Counted from the first letter of the stretch, positions 31,580 through 43,016 are shown. The stretch is DNA of 64,000 bases from Orychophragmus violaceus (GCA_030180135.1 CM058236.1:1054001-1118000), one strand, 5' to 3'. Translations and numbers: made by a program. The notes: generated by a model not told the origin, from the letters alone.

Positions 31580-32890
31580 AAAGGTGGTATCAGAGCATGG
31601 TTCTGCATAGGTTTCGAAGCTATTCATTTCTGAGTGTTTCCCGTGTTTTATCGAGTCAAAATTGTGTTTTTACCCAATCATCCATTAGGAAACCGAGCCG
31701 CGTCCGTGAATTCGGAGTTGGGATGGCGTAGGAATTGTATTATTTGTACTAATGTTTATCTGTGTTTTTGGTTGCAGTCAGCAGCAGAGTGTCCCCGGAC
31801 GGATTGTGTGTGGGTGTGTGTGCATAGTGTGAGTCATCATTGGAAGAGTGCGGCACAGTATCGGGCGCAGTTAGAGCAACACCAGACGAGTTTGAAGACG
31901 CAGCCTGGACAGTCACAGGGTTCTCGGGCATTTGATCGACCACTGGTTCGACCGCGAGGACAGCATGGAGCGAGAGTAGCCGCCGTTGGATATCATTTCC
32001 TGACCCGTTACCTCAAGCTCTACAGGACGAGACCGTTATCAGAGCCGGTAACACCACCGGAGACAGTGGTACTGCCAGGGTTTCAGCCGCCGATGCTTGA
32101 GGCGCATGACGTGCCATTACCTAGCTCACAGGTGTCGGAGTTTATTCCGCTTAGCGGGACAGATTTTATGGTGGACCCATTGCACGAAGCCGTAGACATG
32201 GACATGGAGCCCGTCGATCCCGATCAGCACATGCATTGGAAGCCGAATGTAGACGAGCAAGTGGCGATATCAGATATGTTCTGGAGCAGCAGATTGGTAT
32301 GTATCACCAGCCGGATCCATCTTTGAGTTCGACTCGGACACCATTCGACCGATCCGCGTCATCACCGTTTGACCCTACTGAGCCATTCACGGAGGCCGAG
32401 CCGATGTCTGAGTCAGACACGTGATTTGAGTCAGTGACACCGCCGGGTACTCCACCGTCTGAGCCAATTGTACCATCGGAGACCACACCAGCGGATACGT
32501 CGGAGACGTCACCAGCAATGCCTGCATACCGGATATGTAGCGCATGCGGAGTTCAGGGTCATCATGTGTTCGAGTGTTTTCAGGATCCTTCTTCGGAGTC
32601 TGTTTCCTTTTGTCAAGTTGTGTGGCGCGTCAGATCACCATGCACTAGTTTACTACTGTGGCCATGCCCATCGCCCGTTACTGTTTGTCAGATTTGTGGT
32701 CGTGAGGGCCACATTTCCCGTTTATGTTCGACGGAAGAACCGCAGCGAGTTGGAGCACCGTTCGGAGATGCACACCCACCACATCCTCCCGGCATACCTG
32801 CCAGTGGTTACCACCACGAACCGCGATGCCGCTTGTGTTGGGCATTCCGGTCGTGTTGGGGCTGTTAGGGCTAAGATAGTTAGGCCCAGG
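31580..32890 (+). pseudogene. A-prime internal ORF: acidic/Gln-rich protein with zinc knuckles
   Basis: Two overlapping frames carry the remains. The frame ending at 32326 gives a Gln-rich stretch, YRAQLEQHQTSLK, and an acidic DPLHEAVDMDMEPVDPD segment. The frame from 32236 continues through a TGA at 32422-32424 to 32868. It contains knuckles CSACGVQGHHVFEC (32536-32577) and CQICGREGHISRLC (from 32686), both C-x2-C-x4-H-x4-C. A third (CGASDHHALV) sits between them in another frame, showing small frameshifts. No capsid, protease or RT is present. A nucleocapsid-like RNA-binding role is inferred. The gene is broken here, as in A. Confidence 0.65.
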
Positions 32891-34579
32891 TAAGTAAGGG
32901 CTCTAACTCGTTGTTTGATGTGTGTAGATCGGCTTGCGATCGTCTCTGACGATTCAGTTGCGTGTAGTGGTATTTCTTGTGGGACGGATTGGTAACCGCT
33001 AATATGTAGACTTCGACGGACCTACGTATCTAAAACTCTATGTGGTGAATAGATGTTTTATTTACGTAGTGGATGTGGAGTGTTTCGGTTTTCGTTTTGA
33101 GTAGCGGAGTGGTTATATTGCATACTCATGATGGTTGTGAATGCAATATAGTTACGATGTGAAAATAGATGATGGTCCGAGCAGACGGTTTCCATCCGAA
33201 CCCTGAGAGACAACTGCAATCGCCGATTTGCTTGATTGATTATGTATATTTGTTTGTTTATGTGTTTATGATTGCGTGCTTAATCTAATGCTTGAGTGGT
33301 GCATTAGATAATTGGGAATTGTGTTTCGTTCTTTGGCGTAGCACTATTGGGGTGCTAGTTTTGTTTATGGCATGCATAGCATTCAAGAATCATTGATGGT
33401 GTGGGTAAGCCATTTGAGTGGTAGCTATATTTTGTTGGCTTGAGTAGTTTGAATGTTATCGTAATCGTTAAGTTGTTAAAAACATAAAAAGTGTTAGAAC
33501 CTTTCGTTTAAGGCTTTGAGCTAACTCGAAAATGGTTGTATTCAACCGTCAATTCACGAGAAGAGCGGAATTATAGAATATCGTTACTTAATCATGGGTA
33601 ACCGTTGGGTACATGATTAACTAACTATATATCTATGAGGAAGTGATATCGAGGGATGGATTGGTTTGAATTTAACCGCTCTAGTGAATGTTTTTGAATT
33701 GAATGTAGGACGGAATGGACGATGCGATACGAATACGAGACCGTACCCGAACCCGAAAGAGAGATGGAATGAAAAGAGGCCGTGAGATGAGTTGACCCGG
33801 GATGTGAAGCAGTGGTAAGGATCGTTAGTGGGAAGTGTATCAGTGCGAGGCAACTGGAGGGACGAAGTTGTTGGTATGAGGAGTTAGCGAAAAGATTGGA
33901 GGTAACGTCAGTGACTGTGTGGGAACCAGAGTGAAGCGGTCGGTATGAGTTGGAATGGAGATTTAGCAAAGTCGGATACAGATATCAAAATTCTTGGGGA
34001 GCGTTCGAAAAGGAAGAGTCAGTAGCGGAAACAGAGTGGGGTTATTGGTACGGATAAAGTTGGAGCTATAGAGATGTCAGGTTTTGAAATACAGATTCTT
34101 GAAGAGTGTCTCGGGGAGACAAACTAGTATCGGGAAAGATGTGAAAGTCGACGCAAAGTGGGGAAGTCAGGAGTGAGAATCAGATCAAAGTAAACACTTG
34201 TGGACGATCGAGGTTCAGGAAAGATCAGTTAAAGAGATAAGTGACACAGTAAAGCAGGAACGGAGGTCGAGAAAAGAAGTTATGGTTACGAGGGTGAGAG
34301 TAAAGCGCAAGAAAGGGAATGCCGTTGGGTTACGAATCGAGTATTGGAGAGACAGCTAGATAAGCAGTGTGAGGTTAGTGGAAAGTGTGGGACAAGATAG
34401 CAAAGTGTCAGAGAGTATTGGAAGTACGGTCTGAGTATCGGTGTTCAAGTAAAGAGACGTTGGTGTATGCGGAAAAAGCAGTAAAGGGCGTGGTGAAACA
34501 ACTTGCGGGGTTTGGTGCTGATTCAAAGTTTGTTAATGACGGAGAATTCGGGGACCGAATTCCTGTAAGTGGGGAAGAA
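32891..34579 (+). other. A-prime 3' non-coding internal region and polypurine tract
   Basis: 1.7 kb with no credible ORF, starting at AGGTAAGTAAGGGC. It ends with the inverted repeat GAATTCGGGGACCGAATTCC and the AAGTGGGGAAGAA purine tract. The first part and the last about 100 bp match A; the middle does not. Confidence 0.75.
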
Positions 34580-37500
34580 TGTAATACCTTGTATTCAAAA
34601 TACGGTCAACGGACAGAAGAAAAGTCAACAGGGGTAAAATTGTAATTTTGCCAAACCTAGGGGTAAAATCGTAATTTTACCAAAGTTCGAGACGGAAGCC
34701 GAGACGGGCCAAATGTTCTTGGTTTTATTCTATAAAGAACATTTACACGACTAGAATTGGAAGAAACGGAGCAGAAACAGGTTTTTTGGCTTATCGGAGT
34801 GAAAACCGAGAAAACCGGGAAAACTTCGGAAATTCATAACCGGAGCTAGGAAACTCCAAATGAAGTGATTCAAGTTGCTAAATTCATATAAAATCAGGGA
34901 GAATCCGATTTTGGAGTTTTTGGGATTTATGGGAATGGTGAAGGATTTTCTAAAATAATTATCGCGAAACCGAGGAAACCGAGAAGAAATTGAAAAAGGG
35001 ATTGAGAAGTGAGTTGGGCCGGTTTTGGGCTTGGTTTTTGTGGATAAGAAGAAGCTCCAGAGACAGGTGTCTCACCACCAGGTCGCCAGCCTTCCCTCTT
35101 GAGGTGTCAAGCCCAAACTTGAAGATGGTTTTTGTTGAATACACCAAAAACACTTAACCAAATTCATTTTCCCTTCTCCCTCTCTCTCTCTCTAGCCTCA
35201 CCCACGACCAGAGCTATCTCTTCTCTCTAGATTCCTGCAAGAAAGTCAGAAAAATCCTTTGAATCTTCATCCAAAACTCAAGAACATGTAAGGTGTTCTT
35301 AAGTATTCTTATAACCTTCTAGCAACAAAAACATCATAACTCTCTCAATATAAACCCTAATCCACTTCTGCAAAGTCTGGTGGACTCCTCTCTCCCTCCT
35401 CTACAACCGCCATCCATCCAACCAGGACCGCCGTCACCGGAGCTTGCCGGAAAGTGGCCGGAAAGCTGCCGCGGTTAGGGTTTGGGTGTATCTCTCTCAT
35501 CCTGCATCAGATCTGGGCGTTTTGAAGCTCTAGATGCGTAGATCTCCTCTTTCCGATCAGTTTGATAGGTAGATCGTCACCTGAGTCGCCGGAAAAGGGG
35601 TGAACCGGCCGGTCAACTCCGGACCACCGCCGGTCAACGCCGGAAAAGTTGCCGGAGAAGCCCCATCGCCGCCGTGTCTTCAGCCGGTTCTTCAAGGAGT
35701 TGATTCAGCTTGGTTTGGTTCAAGAATTGGGTTGGTTTAGGCTTGGTCAAGCCTTGGTCAACGGTTGGTTAAACCGGTCAACGATTTAACCTAAACCGGT
35801 TTAACCTAACCGGTTCGATTTAGACTGGTTCAGTTGGTTTGGTTCGATTGAGGTGGTTCAGTTGGTTCAGATTGGGTCAACCGGTTCAAGATTGGTCAAG
35901 GTCAAATTCAACGGTCAACGGTCAAAGTCAACGGTCAACCGGGGTCAAAGTCAACGCCGGTCAACGTCGTGGTCAACGCTTTGACTCCGACCAGATTATG
36001 ATTTGCGGTTTGTGTACGGGTGTTCGGGAAGCTTCGGAGTTCGTATTCGGGTGTTCGGGAGGTTCGGGTTTAGTTCGGGGTCTCGGGAAGTCGTATCCGC
36101 ATCCGTGCCGTTCATTCCGACCAATCACTGTGAGTCGGCTCAAACACCGTAGATGAAGCATATAGAACGGAAAATGAGAAACCGTAGAGTTAGGGTTGCA
36201 TACCCGGATGTGATTTGATTATGAATGAGACTTGAATTTGGTGATTAACGATAAACCTGTTAAGGGCTAAGACGCATGTTAGGATCGTGTGAATTAAATG
36301 GATTAAACCTGTTGTGTGCCGTTAGGTTGGTAGTAACGTTGATTGTTGCATGCATATAGGCGTGGCATGATAAGGCTGTATATGCATATATACTTATGTA
36401 AAGAACGATATCGAATGGATCTAAGTATGGGAATTAAGACGATGTTAAAAGATGGAACTAAACCTAACAAACGTATAATGTATAAATCGATATCGGGTTT
36501 GAGTTTAATTACTTTAAAGGAAAGTAAATGAATAAAGTAAAGGAAAGATGAGACGTCGGGGAGTTTAGTAAGCTACTAACTCTAAACCGACGGATCGGGG
36601 ATGTGATAAAAGATACTTGGAAAAGTAAGAAAATGGGAAAGTGTGTGATTCGTGTGCCGTCTACGGATTAGCAATCCGCTAATCCAAGGTAGCGGACTTG
36701 AATGGGTTAAAAGTGGACGTTAATGAGATATGGGCCGTCTATGGATTAGCAATCCGCTAATCCAAGGTAGCGGACGTGAATTGGTTAAAGGACTTTAGTA
36801 ACCCTGAGAGGACTGTGTGTGTGGTGATTGCTGTGGTGTTGTTGTTGTGTGGTTGTTGTACTTTGTTGTGCAGGCATTTTAGATTGTCTCGGTGTTGTGC
36901 CGAGCAATCCGTGTGGATACTTAACTTGGTCACGGGACCGGTTAAGTCGTGGTTGCTGCCTCGGTGTGGTGCCGAGTCAGAGTGGTGGTGTTCGTGTGTG
37001 TGGGTGTGTGTAGACTTGCGGGATGTGGTGTTGAGGGTGTTGTTGAGTAATGATTGAGTATGGTTACTAGAGTCCGAGCGAGTCTGTGTGATTACGTTTC
37101 TGCACTAGGACTCTAGGGTGCGTTAGATCCCACAAGTCTAGGTGTTTGGATACGTTCCGGTACTTCCGACCCGATTGGATCCTCGGGTAGTTACCTGATC
37201 GGACACGTACCTTCGGGCAGTGGGGATGGTGATGGTGTTAACCTACTGGGTGACGCCGGTAGGTGTGTGATTCGGAGAATACGGGGTCATGTCCTAGGGC
37301 CGAATCGCATGGAAACTTGGGTTGCCGGGGGTAACTTGAGTCACTGCGTATCGATGGGGTGAGAACAGTGTCCTAGCCGTTGGACTTCGTGTTGACGTCT
37401 AGGAGTCATGGGGTTAGTTACCATGTTGGTGACAATGAGAACCCGTGGAAGTTACCGAGATCGTAAGGGCCCTGGGTTGTGTTCGTATTGTTGGTGTTGC

Positions 37501-38261
37501 GCGATAGATAGATCGAGTTCCAATCGAGAGCATGTGCCGCAGTGTTCTCGATTCCCTTGGTTACTCTTGTGTTGGTGACAGTGTTGGTATTTGGATACTT
37601 GTGTGTTGTGGGTTCGACACGACGTGGTAGTGCGTGATCGACCGTTTATTGTATTGATTGTTGTTTTGGGATTTTGGGGACGGGAATTTGTAGATGCTAG
37701 ATAGACTAGTAGCCGTAGTGGGGAGCCGTCTCGCTGGGTGATCTTAGATCGCTCATTAGACTCTTTTTGTGTTTTCAGGTTTAGCAGCGGCGGACGCGGG
37801 AGATCCTCGGTGTAGTCTCGGGATTTCTTGTGGCGGGATTTTGATTCGACGTTTTTGGGATTTTACTTCGGTTCGGCTTTTGGTACCATGTAGTACCATT
37901 TTGTGTGGCCACACGATGATTATTTTTAATAATGAAAATTGTTTTGTAAAGACAGTTAAACGTTGTACGTAACGTTTGATTACTCAGAAATGAATATGTT
38001 TCCCTGATATTGTGTTTAGTCCGAACCGACACAACTCATGGAAATGGTACAAGTTGCAAAGCTTTGTATCATGGAAGTGAGGATAGCGGGGTCAAAGACG
38101 GGTTAGTGCGAGCCTTTGTCTCAAACCGATCTGTCTCTCTGGCTTCGTCTGGTGACAAACCTTTTCTGTTTGACTTGCTCGGGTTCGACTTGGTCATGTT
38201 CTTGTTTGATTGTTGACCGGTCAGCTCGACGGTCAGCGGATAATGGGAAAGGGGCGTTACA
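34580..38261 (+). repeat. A-prime 3' LTR
   Basis: 3682-bp LTR, the longer of the pair because it retains 34917-35067. Hairpins are at 36665-36685, 36743-36763 and 36882-36909. The exact TSD TCGTG follows. Confidence 0.93.
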
Positions 38262-38472
38262 TCGTGCCCCGCAGGAATGTTCCGAGGCGACAGAGAAGAC
38301 GTCTTACGAATGGAGCATCAGTTGAGATTCCCGGCGCCACCCAGTCACCCACCCGGCACCCAGTTGATAGATCTGTGTCTGCATCGGTTCCAGTTGACAC
38401 AGTTGTGAGACCAGCGAGGGATAGAGGACGACCCCGGAAGATGCCCGTAGTGGCCCTACCGGCGACTGTGGA
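38262..38472 (+). pseudogene. C copy 1 gag-like ORF, middle piece
   Basis: Starts with the TCGTG duplication, then continues the C frame (PRRNVPRRQRRR basic stretch) to the D insertion point. The last five bases, GTGGA, are the D TSD. Its basic, Pro-rich sequence is nearly the same as 56430-56645. Confidence 0.8.
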
Positions 38473-38643
38473 TGTAACATACCTAAACTTGGGCCCAAAG
38501 TAAAGGCCCAAGAAGAACTGCTTGAGCCCAAACAAATAGGGAGAGAAGCCCAAAACCCTTTGCTTGAGCCCAAAGGAAGAAAGGAAGTGGGCCAGAGGCC
38601 CAAGGCCCAACTCACCAGATCAGGAAGCCCTAGCAGAATCCCC

Positions 38644-38650
38644 TATAAAA
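38644..38650 (+). promoter_or_regulatory. TATA box of D 5' LTR
   Basis: TATAAAA in CCCCTATAAAAAGAGGAGC, about 170 bp from the LTR start; the same site in the 3' LTR is at 45634-45640. Confidence 0.65.
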
Positions 38651-39002
38651 AGAGGAGCAGCCCCTTCATTTCTGCACATTTCCCGAAGCAACAAAGTTCT
38701 GCCGAAGCCCCGAGCCAGCCGACGACCGCCGACCAGCCCAGAGCCGCCGACGACCGCCGACCGCCGACCTCCGACGACCGCCGACCGCCGACCGCCGCCG
38801 ACCGCCGACCGCCGACCGCCGACCGCCGACCGCCGGTGCAGCAGCCGATCGCCGGACCGCCGCCGCGCCGCCGCCCAGAGCCACCGCGAGTCGCCGGAAT
38901 CCTCGCCGGAGACCGCCGATCGCCGCCGTTTTCGATCCCGCACCCCGAGTCGCCGTCTTCTTGATTCGTTTGAGTGTAGAGCCCTCCGATCTACTCGTTC
39001 TT

Positions 39003-39400
39003 AAGGTGAGATCCCCGGAATTCTCAGATCTGCTCCGTTTTCCCCTTCTAAACCCAGATCTGCTTCAGATCTATGCTTCTAGATCAGATATGATCCGTAG
39101 AAGTCGTAGATCTGAACCGTATCTTCCATTCCGTCTCTCTCGCTTAGATCTGCTCCAGATCTATACTTCTGATGGATAGGAGTTGTAGATCTGGACCGTA
39201 TCCCTCTCTTTTTCTCAGATCTGTTTCAGATCTATGCTTCTGATGGATAGAAGTTGTAGATCTGAACCGTATCTTCGTCGTTTGTCCAGATCTGTTGGAC
39301 TAAACCCTAGATCTGTTCTTCTTTTCTCTAGATCTGTCTCTAAACCCTAGATCTGTGTGCAGGAATCCCGGATCTACTTCCCGTTCGTCAGATCTAGACT
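39003..39400 (+). repeat. AGATCT-rich degenerate tandem repeat in D LTR
   Basis: About 400 bp made of imperfect units of roughly 70-85 bases, each with CAGATCTG..TTCAGATCTATGCTTCT and GTAGATCTGAACCGTATC. AGATCT occurs about 20 times. The 3' LTR has the same array at about 45960-46350. Confidence 0.7.
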
Positions 39401-40315
39401 AAGGTGAGGACTGAACGTGATCTCTTCCTTTATTCTGTCGCAGTATTTTGATCGAATCCTCTCTTAATAGTGTCTTCGTAGGTAGAGTAGATCTAGTTGT
39501 TGATTTGCGTTGATGTGATGGATGAAAACCTAGAACCTAGGATGTCGCTTAAACTGAAAACGGAACTTAGCTATAGGTTATCACTTAAACCGAAAATGTT
39601 GCTTGTGTATGAAGGCTATGCTTGCTAGAACTGTTTAGGTCCCCCGAAAGGGTATTTCTTGGCGGCTAGCGTATAACGAGTTTTGGTACGCGACCCTTGT
39701 ATCGTCGGAAGGGAGGTCTTGGCTAGCCTCCCCAAGTTTACCGTGCCTTCGGGCCGACGTGGAAGTTACCGGGTGGGCCGGTTGTGTGAGCCTTCGGGCT
39801 AGAGAGGGGCTCATGAGTGTGTACGCACGAGTGGGTGTAGTATTGTTTGTGCCTTCGGGCGTGGGTGCAAGGTGTTATTAATCTTGGACTCTTTCTTGAT
39901 GTTGTGCTAGTATAAAGTAGAGATAGCGGTATTACTTGAATCCGCCCTCACTGGGTATTGGTGTAAACCAATTACTCAGGCCTCCTTCGTTGATTGTTTT
40001 GCAGGTAACCCTGGAGCGTTGCAGGGGTAGACGGACGGTGTGGTGTTACGTTTTGGGAGCGGGATTTACCTTCTCTTCTTTTCTTTCTTTCTGTTTCTTT
40101 TTATGCGTTGAGACTTATGCGGTTCTTCCGTTTTCGTTAAGCTATTTCAGTTGGTTCGGTTTTCCTTGTAAGACTCGGCTTTTTATTTTAATAAAGTAAA
40201 ACCTTTTCAGTTATTTGCGTGTTGGTCCTCGGTTTATGACTTGGTTCGCGATTGTGAACTATGACTCGTGGAGTCAAAGGGTCGTTGACTTGGGATCGAG
40301 GGGACGGGTGTTACA

Positions 40316-40560
40316 ATTTTGGTATCAGAGCCAGGCTAAAACCTAACCAGTCCTGCCCTGGTTAGGTGGGGTATTTATATTCGGATTTCAAAACCTTTTT
40401 TTTCAAAACTGTTTCCAAGACTTTTCCGACTCTTCTCAAATGGGGATTTCTAAAAGCTAGATACTAGGGGCACCACTCCGACCTCCTCCTTACATACACT
40501 CCGGAAGTGAGTTCAGTATTCAGCCGTTAACTGACTCAAATCGTCCTTCTTTTGCAACAG
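40316..40560 (+). other. D element PBS and leader
   Basis: PBS TGGTATCAGAGCC (40320-40332), complementary to initiator tRNA-Met, then a short untranslated leader to the gag ATG at 40561. Confidence 0.85.
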
Positions 40561-41994
40561 ATGCCGCCAAAGAGAAGAACCCCGCCAGCTCGTCGTAACC
40601 AGGATGCACCAGTGTCGGCTTCGTCGACAAACAGTGCCACCAGTGTGCATGGACCCCAGGAACCGGTTGTTGGAAACCAAGCTGGACCAGTCTTGGTAGC
40701 TGGACAGGTAGCCGTGGTTGCCGCTCTTCTGCAAGAGCTGCTCGCGCTTCAGCAGGCACAGGCTGCCATAGCCGCAGAGGCAGGAGGAGCACCAGGAGGG
40801 AATGGAGCAGGAGCACCCGGAGCGATGCCGGTGAATGTTAACGGGGCGCCTGGAGCCCCAGGAGGGGTTGGGAATGGTCAGGGAGGAGCGGTGAACGCCC
40901 CAGGAGGAGTTGGCTTTGCTGCTGGGGGAGCAGAAGCCGCTCAAATGGGGTTTGGATTCGTTCAGCCGCAGCCAGTGGTGAACCCGCCACCGCCACCACC
41001 GCAAGTGCCAGGAGCGGTGCCAGGAGTGACCTACTGGACCATGCTGAAGCATCTGAGGGAGATGCAGATGGACCACTTTGCTGGAGGTGTCAGCGCCATT
41101 GCCGTAGACAACTGGAGGAGGAAGCTGGAGCGGAGCCTGGATACTGCTAGATGCCCGATGGAGTTCCGTGTGGAGATAGCGACCTCCTATCTCAAGGATG
41201 ATGCGTTGGTTTGGTGGGAAGGAGTGCAGGAGAGTGCTCAGGGTCGTCAGCTGACATGGGTGGATTTCCGCGAGGCGTTCAACCGGAAGTACTTCCCAAA
41301 AGTGACCATGGACAGGTTGGAGGGGGAGTTCCGAAACCTCCGTCAGGGAAACCGGAGTGTACGGCAGTACGGAGAGGAGTTCAACCGTTTGAGGAGGTTT
41401 GCAGGGAGGTATCTGTCTGAACGAGAGTTGATTTGTCAGTTCCTCTCGGGTTTGAAGATTGAGCAAAAGGTTCGTTGCAAGCAGAGGGACTACTACGACA
41501 TCAACGACCTGATCGAGAAGGCAGCTGATACCGAGACGGACTGGGAGGAAGAGCAGAAGCAGCAGAAGAACGGGCACAACAAGGGAGTCAAGAGAAGCTG
41601 GGATACAGCTTATGTTGCGGCGCCAGCAGCCCAAGCACAGCCTGCACAGCTAGCACCGCCAGCACAACAAGGACAGCCACTGCCAGTGCAGCCATTGAGG
41701 CAAATAGCGCCTGGGGGATGCTTCCAGTGCGGACAAGCAGGCCATTTCAGGAGGGATTGCCCACAGGTACAATGTTACAATTGTGGCCAAGTGGGGCATA
41801 TGGCAAGGTATTGCACCAATCCAACTAATCGGAGGGGAGCAGGAGGGCAAGGAGGAGCTGGGATGCCGCCGCCACCACAGCAGGGAGGGCAGGGAGGAGT
41901 CAGGATGCTGCCTCTACCACCGCCACCAGCAGGAGGACACCGGGTGTACGCCGCAGCCGCCCCCAGAGGAGTGGAACCGATCGCGGGTACGTAA
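40561..41994 (+). CDS. Gag of chromovirus D
   Basis: 477 codons from ATG 40561. An upstream in-frame TTG at 40552 is not a likely plant start. Residues 1-155 are Pro/Gly/Ala-rich and low complexity. A Retrotrans_gag capsid spans about 157-333, with WWEGVQ, TWVDFREAFNRKYFP and YGEEFNRLRRFAG. Two zinc knuckles follow near residues 386-399 (CFQCGQAGHFRRDC) and 404-417 (CYNCGQVGHMARYC), then a Gly/Pro-rich tail. It would assemble the cytoplasmic particle and bind genomic RNA. The frame ends at TAA 41992-41994, two codons into a putative intron (41987-42066). Splicing would fuse gag to pol in frame. Fully open. Confidence 0.93.
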   Translation: MPPKRRTPPARRNQDAPVSASSTNSATSVHGPQEPVVGNQAGPVLVAGQVAVVAALLQELLALQQAQAAIAAEAGGAPGGNGAGAPGAMPVNVNGAPGAPGGVGNGQGGAVNAPGGVGFAAGGAEAAQMGFGFVQPQPVVNPPPPPPQVPGAVPGVTYWTMLKHLREMQMDHFAGGVSAIAVDNWRRKLERSLDTARCPMEFRVEIATSYLKDDALVWWEGVQESAQGRQLTWVDFREAFNRKYFPKVTMDRLEGEFRNLRQGNRSVRQYGEEFNRLRRFAGRYLSERELICQFLSGLKIEQKVRCKQRDYYDINDLIEKAADTETDWEEEQKQQKNGHNKGVKRSWDTAYVAAPAAQAQPAQLAPPAQQGQPLPVQPLRQIAPGGCFQCGQAGHFRRDCPQVQCYNCGQVGHMARYCTNPTNRRGAGGQGGAGMPPPPQQGGQGGVRMLPLPPPPAGGHRVYAAAAPRGVEPIAGT

Positions 41995-42066
41995 ATCTTA
42001 CTCGATGTGTTAATTGTGGTAGTGTAGTTCTCGAAAGTCTAGTAGCTTAGATTAGTAAATGTGTAG
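41987..42066 (+). other. Putative intron joining gag and pol of D
   Basis: 80 bases with GTACGTAA at the 5' end and AAATGTGTAG at the 3' end, more AT-rich than the coding sequence on both sides. Removal joins a split Gly codon (G/GA) and puts gag in frame with the protease; without splicing, gag stops at once. Length fits short plant introns. The intron is predicted from sequence only; frameshift or reinitiation are alternatives. Confidence 0.55.
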
Positions 42067-43016
42067 GATCGGTTGTGGTCGGGGGAAAAGCTGCCCACAC
42101 CCTGTTTGACTCGGGAGCTACCCATGGCTTCGTGAGTCCTCGGTTCGCAAAAATTTGGTCCTTTAAGGGCAGATTCATCGACGGGATCATGAGTGTGGAG
42201 ACCGCCGGATCGGAGAAGGTATCGGGCACGGGGATCTTCGAGCAGGTGCCAGTGACGATAGGCGGAGTTGATCTACCTACAGACATGGCACGGTTTGAGC
42301 TGGGTTACTACGAGGTTATTCTGGGCATGGACTGGTTGGTGCGTCACCAGGCGGTAATGGATTGCGCCAAGGCGACCATCACCCTACCCCGGGCGGAAGG
42401 AGAAATCGTCTTTCGGGGAATGAAAACGCGGACAGGGATATCGGTCATATCCATGATCCAAGCAGAGGAGCTGATCAGCAGAGGAAGCGAGGCATATCTG
42501 GCAACCATCTCCATGACTGAGGAAAGGGAAGCGCCAAGTTTGGAGACCATCCCGGTGGCCGCGAAATACGAGGATGTATTCGCGCCGTTGAAGGGACCGC
42601 CACCGGAACGGAACGAGGCCTTCACGATAGAGTTAGAGCCCGGGACGGCACCTGTGTCGAGGGCTCCATATCGTTTAGCGCCTGCAGAGATGGCGGAGTT
42701 GAAGAAGCAACTAGAGGATCTTGTGGAGAAGGGATTCGTCCGACCGAGCAGTTTGCCGTGGGAAGCACCAGTGTTGTTTGTCAAGAAGAAGGATGGGAGT
42801 TTCAGACTTTGCATAGACTACAGGGGCCTCAATAAGGTGACCATCAAGAACAAGTACCCGTTGCCAAGGATCGATGAGTTGTTGGACCAACTGCAGGGAG
42901 CCTCCTGGTTCTCGAAGATCGATCTTGCCTCGGGGTACCACCAAATCCGGATAGCAGAGGAGGACATCAAGAAGACGGCATTCCGGACCCGTTACGGACA
43001 CTACGAGTCGTGGTAA
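42067..43016 (+). pseudogene. Pol of D, first part: protease and start of RT
   Basis: Opens right after the putative intron. An aspartic protease active site FDSGATH lies near residues 13-19, with ILGMDWL downstream as its second conserved region. The linker leads into RT: FRLCIDYRGLNKVTIKNKYP, then FSKIDLASGYHQIRI with the first catalytic Asp. The frame ends at TAA 43014-43016 because one base is missing in the codons after the conserved YGHYE. The next frame (43010) continues without a gap. Apart from this single lesion nothing is missing. The polyprotein would be cut by its own protease. Confidence 0.92.

Larger units (their letters stand above)
28041..38261 (+). mobile_element. LARD-type retrotransposon A-prime
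   Basis: LTRs at 28041-31579 (3539 bp) and 34580-38261 (3682 bp), TGTAATACC...GGGGCGTTACA, with exact TSD TCGTG (28036-28040 and 38262-38266). The PBS is TGGTATCAGAGC at 31585-31596; the purine tract AAGTGGGGAAGAA precedes 34580. The interior is only 3.0 kb, with a broken zinc-knuckle ORF and no pol. It is the same family as A at both LTR ends and in the LTR 3' domain, but its promoter domain is unrelated to A's. The 5' LTR lacks about 150 bp that the 3' LTR has (34917-35067). Confidence 0.93.
38473..40315 (+). repeat. D element 5' LTR
   Basis: 1843-bp LTR. TATA box at 38644-38650, a CCGCCGAC microsatellite-like stretch (38720-38880), then an AGATCT-rich repeated leader (39000-39400). A CTAAG/GTGAGG donor-like site (about 39400) and a TGTTTTGCAG acceptor-like site (about 40003) resemble those in C. 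Confidence 0.93.

Noticed and set aside
38560..39004. Pro/Arg/Asp-rich ORFs in the D LTRs (also 45397-45886)
   Set aside because: Produced by the CCGCCGAC microsatellite-like stretch, whose copy number differs between the two LTRs.
40513..41634. 373-codon minus-strand ORF
   Set aside because: Antisense shadow of the D gag; the plus-strand frame has a clear capsid and zinc knuckles.
42344..43001. Minus-strand ORFs over the protease/RT of D
   Set aside because: Antisense shadows; they contain only reversed pol codons and no domain.
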